From assembly GCF_016919705.1 (NCBI RefSeq), contig NZ_CP070368.1, positions 1,984,001-2,048,000 of the forward strand: a stretch of DNA of 64,000 nucleotides, read 5' to 3'. Shown here piece after piece: positions 56,408 through 64,000 of this stretch (position 1 is the first letter of the stretch; each line of letters opens with the position of its first letter). The notes under the pieces are model-generated. The model was not told the origin of the DNA, did no database searches, and saw only the letters and a list, made by a program, of their open reading frames with translations. A program made the translations under genes and the position numbers. The DNA is from Paracoccus methylovorus. Its GTDB lineage: Bacteria; Pseudomonadota; Alphaproteobacteria; Rhodobacterales; Rhodobacteraceae.

Positions 56408-57314
56408 ATGTCTGACCCGCTTGCCCAGGTCATCGAGCTGCTGCGCCCGCAGGCGGTGTTCTCCAAGGGGATAACCGCCGCAGGCCGCTGGGCGGTTGAA
56501 TATACCGAATTCGGCCGCCCGGCCTTTGCGGCGATGACGATGGGCAGTTGCCGGCTGACAGTCGCGGGTGAAGACCCGGTCACCGTCGAGGCCGGCGACT
56601 TCGTGCTGCTGCCCGCCACGCCGCGTTTCGGCATGTCCAGCCTGAACCCCCGGCCCGCTTCGCCGGATCGACGCCCGCACCGACTCGCCGCAGCATGAGG
56701 TTCGCCATGGCCGGCAGGACGGCCCGCCCGAGATGCGGCAGTTCGGCGGCTGGTTCACCTTTGCCGCGCCGGATGCGGCGCTGCTGGTAACGCTGTTGCC
56801 CCGGATGATCCACCTGCGCGGCGTGCCGCGGCTGACGCAGCTGGTGCATATGCTGGGCGAGGAGGCTGCGCGCGACGATGCGGGCCGCGACCTGATCCTG
56901 GCGCGTCTGGTCGAGATCCTGCTGATCGAGGCGTTGCGCGCCGCGCCGGAAGGAGCCGCGGCACCCGGCCTGCTGCGCGGCCTGTCCGATCCGCGCATGG
57001 CCAGCGCCCTGCGCAGCCTGCATGGCGACATCACCCGCGCCTGGACGGTTCCCGACCTCGCCAATACGGCCGGCATGTCGCGCTCGGCCTTCTTCGAGCG
57101 GTTCACCCGCATGGTCGGCAGCCCGCCGATGGAATACCTGACCACCTGGCGCATGGCCGTGGCGCACGATCTTTTGCGCCAGGGCAGCCTTGCGCTCGAT
57201 GAGGTCGCAGCACGCGTCGGTTATGGCTCGGCGAGCACCTTCAGCACCGCCTTCAGCCGCCACACCGTCCAGCCACCGGAGCGGTATGCAAAAGCGGTGC
57301 TGGCGGGAGGATGA
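56408..57314 (+). pseudogene. AraC family regulator (cupin type), frameshifted
   Basis: The N-terminal cupin region (SDPLAQVIELLRPQAVFSKG, GDFVLLPATPRFGM) is in one frame. The rest (WFTFAAPDAALLVTLLP and the double helix-turn-helix with MSRSAFFERFTRMVG and VGYGSASTFSTAFSRH) is in another. The break lies between about 56650 and 56670, next to a C-run. Otherwise complete, it is either a recent mutation or a sequencing error. Confidence 0.85.
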
Positions 57315-57756
57315 AAAAACGGCCCTTCGCCGTCGGTCGGCACACATGCATGCTGCGAGGCGGCACCCTCCAAAGCAGCCGTTGGAATGGTACCGCAGCG
57401 AAACCCCAGCCAACATGGCAGCGATGCGAACACCGATGCCGGCCTGTGCCGCGCCAAGGCGCCCGTGTCCCGGAAGGACGCCGACAGCCGCGGCTTCTGG
57501 CCGGTGGTCAAGCCGAATGACTGGTGCGGCGAGTTCGCAAGCCAGTTCGCAGCCGAACGAGGCAGCCAGGCGGCAATGCCGGCCGGATGAGGGCAGCCCA
57601 TGGGGCTGCCCGCTCGTTTCAGGGGCGCTGCATCTTCAGCATCACCGTGAAGAACCAAGCTGTTCGCGAACTGGCCGCCAGCTCCGCTCCCGGCTTTCGG
57701 GATGGCAGGACGGCAGGAACCCGGCGACGGGCCAGTCATGCCGGCCAGCGGCACCC
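57315..57756. other. 442-nt gap between araC-like and esterase genes
   Basis: No gene with recognisable character. It contains a strong hairpin (separate entry). Confidence 0.5.
57591..57611. terminator. Hairpin GGGCAGCCC-ATG-GGGCTGCCC
   Basis: A perfect 9-bp stem with a 3-nt loop in the intergenic region downstream of the esterase gene and downstream of the AraC gene on the other strand. No long T-tract follows, so it is only terminator-like. Confidence 0.5.
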
Positions 57757-59319
57757 TCACTCCTCTGCGCCGAAGAGGGCGATCAGCCCATCCGCCAGCG
57801 CCCCGCGCCAGACCAGATAATCGTGGCCGCCGACATATTCCCGCCATGCGACCTCATATCCCTGAAGCCGCAGCACGTCGCGCAATTGCCGCGAAGTCTC
57901 CAGGATGCCGGCGGTGCCGGCGCGCCCGGTCTCGAAAAGCCCGGCGCTCAGGAAGAACCGGATGGGCAGCTTCTCACGCCCGGCATAAGCAGCAGCGACA
58001 TGGGGGATGCCGTCCGCCACCGTGCCCTCGGGCGCCCACCAGAACGAGCCTGACATCGAGATCGCGTTGCCGAAGGTATCGGGCCGGGCCAGCGCCACCG
58101 TGGCGGCGGCGAGGCCGCCATAGCTGGCGCCGGCCAGCACCGTCCGGGCAGGATCGGGGCGGATGCCGGTTTCCGCCGCGACGCGCGGCAGCAGTTCCTC
58201 GGCCAGGGCCTGCGCAAAGACCGGGTTGCCGGGCAGTTCCTTCCCCCGCGTCTGGCTGTCGATCGAGGGGATCAGCACCGCCACCACCGGCGGCAGCGCC
58301 CCCTGACGTGTCAGCGTATCCAGCATGCGCGGGGCGTCGATCCGGTTCATGGCCTGCTCGCCATCGAAGATCAGGGCCAGCACGATATCCGGGTCGGCGG
58401 GGTCCAGGCCGCGCAGGAAAGACAGCGTGATTTCGCGGCTGTTGCCCAGAAGCCCGCTGTCGAAGGTGAAGCGCTTAAGCTCGGGGTCCGCCTCGGCCGC
58501 GGGCGGCGTGCCGGGCTGGGCGGGCGCATTCCGCAACACGACCGTCGAGTCCTGATTGAAGCGGTCCGGTGTTTCGCTGGGCCAGGGGTGACGATTCAGC
58601 GGATCCATCTGCGCCGTGGCCAGGATCGCCTCCCGGCGCGCTCGGGCATCGCCCGGGATGTCGGGCACGTCGGGCGCCAGCTTGTAGGAAAGCCGCAGGC
58701 TGTCCGGCACGCGAAAGCTCTTGAACCAGATATCCGTGCCCAGCAGCCGTTCCAGCCATTCATGGTCGTTCGAGGGTGCGCCGAACAGCCGCACGTTGCG
58801 GCTGGCCCCGCGCCACAGGAAGGTGACGACGACCTTGCCCTTGCCGGCATCCTCTACCATGGGCGTGCCCTCCGCCGCGACCTTGCGCCAGAAGGCATCG
58901 ATATCGCCACCGGCTGCCAGCGCGGCGATGCGCGGGCTGAGATATTCCGGCGCGGGCGGGTGCTGGTCGGCGGGCGGAACCGGCTGATCCAGCGCCACCC
59001 CGACGCGGCCTGCCTGCGGGGCGGACAGCTGCAGCAGTGTCGTATCCTGCTCGGCCACGGCATGAAAGCCGATATTGCCGCGACCGTCATGCGACAGACG
59101 GCGCAAATGGTGGCCCTGCGCATCCAGCAGATCGGCATCGACGGGCAGGGCGCCCGCCTCGATCCGCCCGGCCAGATAGCTGCCGGGGGGCGCCTCGATG
59201 CGCAGACACAGGGGCGCGCCCGCGACCAGTTCGACCGTTTCGACCGGGCCGGGAACCAGCGTGTCCTGCGCCAGTCCCGGACCTGCCAGCACGGCCAGCA
59301 GCAGGGCCAGCCTTACCAT
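57757..59319 (-). CDS. Periplasmic enterochelin esterase-like hydrolase
   Basis: Fes/IroE-like esterase of 520 aa with a short signal peptide (LALLLAVLAGPGLA), so acting in the periplasm. The N-terminal half has an early beta domain and the Fes N-terminal domain (VTFLWRGASRNVRLFG). The alpha/beta-hydrolase half has the nucleophile in LAGASYGGLAA and the His in YVGGHDYLVWRGAL. It would hydrolyse a ferric tri-catecholate or similar ester siderophore after import by the neighbouring receptor. It overlaps the receptor gene by 7 nt. Confidence 0.87.
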   Translation of the reverse strand: MVRLALLLAVLAGPGLAQDTLVPGPVETVELVAGAPLCLRIEAPPGSYLAGRIEAGALPVDADLLDAQGHHLRRLSHDGRGNIGFHAVAEQDTTLLQLSAPQAGRVGVALDQPVPPADQHPPAPEYLSPRIAALAAGGDIDAFWRKVAAEGTPMVEDAGKGKVVVTFLWRGASRNVRLFGAPSNDHEWLERLLGTDIWFKSFRVPDSLRLSYKLAPDVPDIPGDARARREAILATAQMDPLNRHPWPSETPDRFNQDSTVVLRNAPAQPGTPPAAEADPELKRFTFDSGLLGNSREITLSFLRGLDPADPDIVLALIFDGEQAMNRIDAPRMLDTLTRQGALPPVVAVLIPSIDSQTRGKELPGNPVFAQALAEELLPRVAAETGIRPDPARTVLAGASYGGLAAATVALARPDTFGNAISMSGSFWWAPEGTVADGIPHVAAAYAGREKLPIRFFLSAGLFETGRAGTAGILETSRQLRDVLRLQGYEVAWREYVGGHDYLVWRGALADGLIALFGAEE

Positions 59320-61427
59320 GTGTAATCGACCGAAAGCCGCGCCTGGCGCTCGCTTCCGACCCAGCAGGCATAGGCGCTGGCACAGGAGGCGGTATAGAAT
59401 TCGTCGGTCAGGTTGGTGACGTTCAGCTGTGCGCGCACGCCTTCGTAACGACGATCCAGGGCGCCGAGATCATAGCCGACTGCCGCATCGACCAGCGTCA
59501 CGCCGGGCACGGTAAAGGCGTTGCCGCGCGCCCAGCTCTTGCCGATATAGCGCACACCCAGCGCCGCATCCCAGCCGTTGCCGAAGTCGTATTTGCCCCA
59601 GATCAAGGCCTGATGCCGCGGCACGCGGTCGTTATGGGTTCCGATCTCGTCCGGGTCGTTCGATTTCGACACTTTCGAGTCGTTGTAGGAATAGCCCGCG
59701 ACCAGTGAGAAGGCATCGGTCACCCGGCCCTGCGCCTCCAGTTCGAAGCCGCGCGACTTGATCTCGCCGATCTGGCGATAGGTCGCGGTGGCGTCGTCGT
59801 ATTTCAGGATATTGGTCTGGCGCAGGTCATAGGCCGCGGCGGTGACCATCAGCGTCTCGGCGCTGTTGGCCCATTTCACGCCGATCTCGACCTGCCGGCC
59901 CTCGGTCGGGTCGAAGGGGTCCTGGCCGCTGGCGGGCGTCTGCGTCACCGGCTCGAACGAGGTCGAATAGCTGACATAGGGAGAGAAGCCGTTCGCCATC
60001 TCATAGAGCAATCCGATGCGGCCGGTCAGCGCCTCGCCGTCATAGGTTTCGCGGCCGCCGGTCAGCAGGTCTCGGGAGTCGTTCGTGGCCCAGTCGTAGC
60101 GCAGCCCGGCCTGGACATGCAGATTGCCGAACTTCGCCTGGTCCTGCACATAGATGCCAGTCTGGCGCAGGCGCGAGATGCCGTCGGACTGGCCGCGCGG
60201 CTCACCAACCGTTCCGACCGCATGAACGGGATCGGTCCAGTCGATGGAATTGGCCGCAGCGCCATAGCTCGACGTGCTGTCGTTGCGCGTATATTTCAGG
60301 TCGATCCCGCCCAGGATGACATGCTCTCCGCCACCAGCATTCAGCCGGTATTCGGCCTGATTGTCCAGCAGGGCCTGTTTCGTCTTGCTGTAGCTTTCCG
60401 TGACCGTGCGGCTGATCGTGCGCTCATCCGCGGCCAGCACCCCCCAGACCAGCGTACGCTGGTCCCAGTCGCCGATCGAATACCGGGCCTTCTGGCGCAG
60501 GGTCAGCGCGTCGCTGATCTTGTGCTCAACCGTCCAGCCGAAGCTTTTCGAGGTCCGCTCCGAACGCTCGAAATCCGGGTCTCCGACCAGGAAATCGCCG
60601 GGGATATAGCCGTAAGAGGTCGGGTTCAGCGTCCCCAGCGCCTCGCGGAAGTTGCGGTAGCCGGCATCGGGCTCGCGCTGATACATCGCGTAAGCCGTCA
60701 CGGTCGTGGCATCCGTCGGCGCCCAACGCAGCGAAGGCAGCAAGGTCAGCCGCCGGGTTTCCAGCCCGTCTTCCTGCGTGTCGGCCTTTTCGGCCAGGCC
60801 CACCAGACGCCAGGACAACGTATCGTCGAGCCGCCGGGCCACGTCCAGGCGCACGCCGGCCCGCGCATCGGTGCCGGTGTCGAAGCCCAGCCTGTTATGT
60901 TCCGTGCCGTCCGCCTTCTTCAGTTCCATGTCGATCAGGCCGCCGGGGCTGGCCTGGCCGTAAAGCAGCGAGGCCGGCCCCTTGACCGTCGCCACCGATT
61001 CCAGGATCCAGGGGCCGATCTGCTGGCCCGAGCCCTCGATGGCCAGACCGTCCAGATAGCGTGGCACGTAGCCGAAGCCGCGGATATAGGTCTCGTCCGA
61101 GATGTTCGAACTGCCGCGATATTCCGAGGCGACGCCCGGCGTATAGCGCAGCGCTTGCGCGACCGAGGTGACGCCCTGGTCCCGCATCTGCCGATCCGTC
61201 ACCACCGAGACCGAGGCCGGCGTTTCATCAAGCGGCGTATCGGTCTTGGTTCCGGCAGTCGAGCGCTGCGCGGCATATCCCTGTGCCTGCCCGACGGTGA
61301 TGGTCACCTGATCCAGCACAACGGCGCCCTCTTGCGCCTGGGCGAGGGCCGGCACGGCTGCGGTAAGCACGGTCGATGTCAAAAGTGCCGTATGCAGGCG
61401 CATACGGTGCGAAATCCCTAGTTTCAT
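59313..61427 (-). CDS. TonB-dependent siderophore receptor
   Basis: Outer-membrane receptor of 704 aa with signal peptide (LLTSTVLTAAVPALAQA). A short TonB-box-like segment (VVLDQVTITV) precedes the plug domain (DETPASVSVVTDRQMRDQG, SDETYIRGFGY, GPASLLYGQASPGG). A 22-strand barrel ends in RLSVDYTW with the terminal aromatic. It belongs to the FhuA/FoxA-like ferric siderophore group. No signalling N-terminal domain is apparent, although a sigma factor gene precedes it. Confidence 0.94.
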   Translation of the reverse strand: MKLGISHRMRLHTALLTSTVLTAAVPALAQAQEGAVVLDQVTITVGQAQGYAAQRSTAGTKTDTPLDETPASVSVVTDRQMRDQGVTSVAQALRYTPGVASEYRGSSNISDETYIRGFGYVPRYLDGLAIEGSGQQIGPWILESVATVKGPASLLYGQASPGGLIDMELKKADGTEHNRLGFDTGTDARAGVRLDVARRLDDTLSWRLVGLAEKADTQEDGLETRRLTLLPSLRWAPTDATTVTAYAMYQREPDAGYRNFREALGTLNPTSYGYIPGDFLVGDPDFERSERTSKSFGWTVEHKISDALTLRQKARYSIGDWDQRTLVWGVLAADERTISRTVTESYSKTKQALLDNQAEYRLNAGGGEHVILGGIDLKYTRNDSTSSYGAAANSIDWTDPVHAVGTVGEPRGQSDGISRLRQTGIYVQDQAKFGNLHVQAGLRYDWATNDSRDLLTGGRETYDGEALTGRIGLLYEMANGFSPYVSYSTSFEPVTQTPASGQDPFDPTEGRQVEIGVKWANSAETLMVTAAAYDLRQTNILKYDDATATYRQIGEIKSRGFELEAQGRVTDAFSLVAGYSYNDSKVSKSNDPDEIGTHNDRVPRHQALIWGKYDFGNGWDAALGVRYIGKSWARGNAFTVPGVTLVDAAVGYDLGALDRRYEGVRAQLNVTNLTDEFYTASCASAYACWVGSERQARLSVDYTW

Positions 61428-61455
61428 GTTCCAGCTCCGTCAGGAAGCGGACTGG

Positions 61456-61899
61456 CTACTCGGGATTGGCGCCGCGATGGTGGCTGCTTTCTAGTCCCTT
61501 GCTTCTTGCTTGTCCACATGCGTGACGAGTGGTTCTTCTCGGCAGTTGTTCGACGGTATGATGCAGGACAACCAGTTCCTGGCGCGATTGCACGATGGCC
61601 TCGGTGCCGGGCTGCTCGGCCGCCACATCGGCGGCAATTTCGCGGCTGCAATCCAGTATCTCGCTCCGCACCCGCTGTCGGCGCAGGTGATCCAGCGCGG
61701 CATTTGTCGCGGCGCGGGCCAGATAGTTGCGCGGCGACTGGACATCGCGTCGATCCTCCCGGTGGAGCACATTCAAGAAAACGTCCTGCACCAGATCCTC
61801 GGCGTCCGTCCGACTACGTATGACATGGCGCACCCGCCGCACAAGCCGGTCACGCTCGCTGCGAAACAAACTGCCCAGTTGAAGCACAATTGAGGACAT
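61456..61899 (-). pseudogene. FecI-like ECF sigma factor lacking region 4
   Basis: The 147-codon frame from ATG 61899 has sigma region 2 (LVRRVRHVIRSRTDAEDLVQDVF in the family form, then YLARAATNAALDHLRRQR) and the linker to VEQLPRRT. It then loses similarity (TRHACGQARSKGLESSHH) where region 4.2 should begin. Without region 4 it cannot recognise a -35 element. No FecR-type anti-sigma gene is adjacent. It lies 28 nt upstream of the receptor gene. Confidence 0.8.
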
Positions 61900-62552
61900 G
61901 GCCGTGTTTATCGAATGACGCTCCTCAGATAACCCTACAGAAACAATTAGGAAATTCAGATCAGGAAAATGGCATCTTTCAGCCCTCGGGAGTGCCCATA
62001 GCGTAACAATCGCGACAGCTTTGCCCTGGAGGATGCTCGTAACGAGATTGGTGATCAATGGCGCAGACCCGCCACGGGTCTTTACTTCAGCGGCAACCAG
62101 TTTCAGGGTCATCCGGGCCATCAGCGGATGCCATCACGTCAATGTGACCTCGCCGATTTCGCGCTATGGTTTCCGCGCGATTGCTTCCGATGTGATTCCG
62201 GAGCGATTAGAGCGCAAATGCAAAAAGCCTCTGGAGGAGGCTTAAGTTGCTGTAATGTAATGGAATTTTTGGTTGCGGGGGTGTGCAACCATCTTTACTT
62301 GCGACCGCCCGGTTCTCTTCACGCCATGCTGCTGCGGACGGAAACAGCGCTCTTTGGCGAAGCATTTCGTACAGCAGCGTAGGAAGTGGACCCCATCCGT
62401 ATGCGACTTTATCGCAGCTGCCTCGTGCTTTTATCAGAAGATAACTCGACCCTGCCTGACCCTTCTGGGACTTGTGAGACCGAACCGATGGCCTGACTCA
62501 TTTGTGGTGCCGCAGTTGCTGACCGTGGGGTGCGGACAGTTCGTGGAGAGAT
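61900..62552. other. 653-nt gap holding a tRNA-end-like module
   Basis: No gene called. An upstream extension of the sigma frame reaches 62121 but has no family character. It contains the module at 62222-62302. Confidence 0.45.
62222..62302 (-). other. Third tRNA-Met-end-like plus terminator module
   Basis: Minus strand: a short tRNA-Met 3'-end match (plus-strand TGGTTGCGGGGG at 62270-62281) is followed after about 27 nt by the hairpin AAGCCTC-TCCAG... complement and TTTTTGC. Next to it TGCAACCATCTTTACTTGC (62284-62302) repeats a 19-nt sequence of the 47.5-kb module. Confidence 0.45.
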
Positions 62553-63734
62553 TCAACTGCCGACCGGCAAAGGGTCGGTCCCTTCGCTAAGAATTGCAAG
62601 GTAGCGCCGGTAGCTGAACACCCGCCCCCGCTTGCGCCCGGTGATCTCATCAACGATGCCCATCTTCTCCAGATCAGCCAGCGCCGCATTGACCGTCGGC
62701 GCCGACAGACCCGTCTGCCGGACAAGCTGGTTGGAGGTCAGGAACGGATTCTGCTGGAAGAGATCGTGGATACGCAGCGCCGATCCGGCCCGGTCGCTTT
62801 CGGTCGTGATGCGCTCGCGGTCTTCCTTGAACAGGTCAACGATGCGGGTCGCGGCCTCGAACGCCTGGTTCGCCGTCTTAGTTACCCCGGCAAGGAAGAA
62901 ATCGAGCCAAGCCTCCCAGTTGCCATGCTCGCGCACTTCCTGAAGCAGACGATAGTAGTCTGCCCGGTGTGTCTTCAGATAGAGGCTGAGATAGAGCAAC
63001 GGCTTGCGCAGCACCCCGTTGACACAGAGATACAATGTCACCAGCAGGCGGCCGATACGGCCGTTGCCATCGAGGAACGGGTGGATGGTCTCGAACTGGA
63101 CATGCAGCAACCCGGCCTTGATCAGCGCCGGAAGACGCGAGCTGTCCTCGTGCATGAAGTGTTCCAGCGCATCCAGACAGGTGTCGAGTTCGGTGACGGG
63201 CGGCGGCACAAAAAGCGCGTTACCCGGGCGCGAGCCGCCGATCCAGTTCTGCGTGCGGCGGAACTCGCCCGGGCTTTTCGTGTCGCCGCGCCCGCTTTGC
63301 AGCAGCCGCGCATGCATCTCGCGGATCAGGCGCAAGGACAGCGGCAGTTCCTCCAGCCGTTTCAGCCCGTACATCATCGCATCGACATAGTTCGACACCT
63401 CGCGGATGTCGTCGATCGGCTCCCCGGCCTGCGCCTCGGTCTCGAACCGCAGAAGATCGGTCAGCGTGGATTGCGTGCCCTCGATCTGGGACGACAGCAC
63501 CGCCTCTTTGCGCACATACATGTAGAGGAACAGTTCCTGGCGCGGCAGCAGCATGGTAATGCCGTCAAGCCGCCCGAGCGCGCGTTCGGCGAGGCTCAGC
63601 CGGTCCAGAAGAGCCAGCACGTCGATCTGCGGCTTCGGCGGCAGGGGCGGCGGAACGAAGGCGCGCACGATCTTGCCCGCGACAGGGGTTTCGACGAAGC
63701 GGCCAAGCCGCTGATTGGGTTCGGAATCGATCAT
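62553..63734 (-). CDS. Fic family protein with inhibitory motif (second copy type)
   Basis: Predicted AMP-transferase of 393 aa from ATG 63734. The inhibitory helix is SSQIEG (81-86, Glu85) and the Fic core HPFLDGNGR (218-226) is intact. GNALFVPPP forms the flap that docks the target. A C-terminal winged helix ([21 protein letters not shown]) suggests DNA binding. It resembles the widespread housekeeping-type Fic proteins of accessory regions, distinct from the one at 35061. Confidence 0.9.
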   Translation of the reverse strand: MIDSEPNQRLGRFVETPVAGKIVRAFVPPPLPPKPQIDVLALLDRLSLAERALGRLDGITMLLPRQELFLYMYVRKEAVLSSQIEGTQSTLTDLLRFETEAQAGEPIDDIREVSNYVDAMMYGLKRLEELPLSLRLIREMHARLLQSGRGDTKSPGEFRRTQNWIGGSRPGNALFVPPPVTELDTCLDALEHFMHEDSSRLPALIKAGLLHVQFETIHPFLDGNGRIGRLLVTLYLCVNGVLRKPLLYLSLYLKTHRADYYRLLQEVREHGNWEAWLDFFLAGVTKTANQAFEAATRIVDLFKEDRERITTESDRAGSALRIHDLFQQNPFLTSNQLVRQTGLSAPTVNAALADLEKMGIVDEITGRKRGRVFSYRRYLAILSEGTDPLPVGS

Positions 63735-63904
63735 GGGATCATCATGGCAGCGCGGCACTATTTAAACAATGCCGCCACAACTTAAATAGCCAGAATGCTA
63801 ACGTAAGCGACCTTAAATAGGCTCGTCGCCCCTGGCCAGCGCGAGGTACGCAACGTGAAACAGGCCCAGTCCGCAAGTGCGACAGCGAACGATGCTGCCG
63901 CCAC

Positions 63905-63918
63905 ATCTCAATTGAGAT
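63905..63918. promoter_or_regulatory. Palindrome ATCTCAATTGAGAT
   Basis: A perfect 14-bp palindrome 29 nt before the antitoxin start, within AT-rich promoter-like sequence. RelB/DinJ antitoxins bind such sites to repress their own operon. Confidence 0.55.
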
Positions 63919-63947
63919 ACAATACTTGCAACTCATGGAGAACAGCC

Positions 63948-64000
63948 ATGCCTGCACAAACATCAATGCTGCACGTTCGCGTGGACGACAAGATCAAGAC
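63948..64000 (+). CDS. RelB/DinJ-like antitoxin (partial, runs off the window)
   Basis: Begins MPAQTSMLHVRVDDKIK, the ribbon-helix-helix start of RelB/DinJ antitoxins, with GGAG upstream. Only 17 codons are in the window, so a toxin partner would lie beyond it. Confidence 0.6.
   Translation, partial: MPAQTSMLHVRVDDKIK

Overview
The window reads as alphaproteobacterial chromosome of the Rhodobacteraceae type, most likely Paracoccus or a close relative. The evidence is GC-rich coding sequence, the order lepB-rnc-era-DUF1491, a complete ligase-associated DNA repair cassette, the xseB-ispA-dxs cluster, and small intergenic motifs of the kind common in that family. The assignment rests on recognition of proteins and layout, not on a database search.

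Positions 1-27340 are conserved chromosome. lepB, rnc, era and a DUF1491 gene are tightly packed and followed by gyrB and an outer-membrane beta-barrel gene. The minus-strand cassette pdeM, DEXH helicase, ATP-dependent ligase and SNM1-like exonuclease is coupled by 4-nt overlaps. Next come divergent regulator/enzyme pairs (Lrp with a class V aminotransferase, YafY with a GST), an EamA exporter, an HU protein, amn, an LLM oxidoreductase with an epimerase-like gene, an SH3 protein, the isoprenoid genes dxs and ispA with xseB, a deacetylase-like hydrolase, mtaB and dapF. tRNA-Lys(TTT) closes this block.

Positions 27340-36330 are a mosaic of decayed mobile DNA: an integrase scrap, a left-truncated IS5-family copy, a phage-type DNA methylase tail, a papain-like protease gene, DUF3489, a 5'-truncated phage portal gene, a broken S49 head protease, two lower-GC minus-strand genes (one with a HEPN-like RNYAAH motif) and a Fic gene. 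It ends at a 48-nt copy of the 3' end of an initiator-type tRNA-Met.

Positions 36740-45840 look chromosomal again: a hemolysin III-like protein, DoxX, and a FecCD-type metal importer with a DUF364 gene and a small ORF. The importer is preceded by an inverted repeat that fits a ModE (molybdate) operator. An Fsr-like exporter, cspA and small proteins follow.

Positions 45840-64000 are accessory and rich in decay: IS3 and IS66 remnants, a hipA pseudogene with a clipped hipB-like ORF, a complete IS5 copy sitting at the end of a truncated vapC, and fragments of an AraC-like regulator, an MFS protein and a DoxX gene. Intact units are TetR; Rrf2/flavoprotein/methyltransferase; a map paralogue; and an SDR gene beside a frameshifted AraC gene. 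A siderophore unit follows (esterase, TonB receptor and an ECF sigma factor that has lost region 4), then a second Fic gene and the start of a RelB/DinJ-like antitoxin. Degenerate copies of the tRNA-Met-end plus terminator module recur near 47.5 and 62.25 kb, suggesting repeated integration at tRNA-Met ends. No rRNA or CRISPR array was seen.
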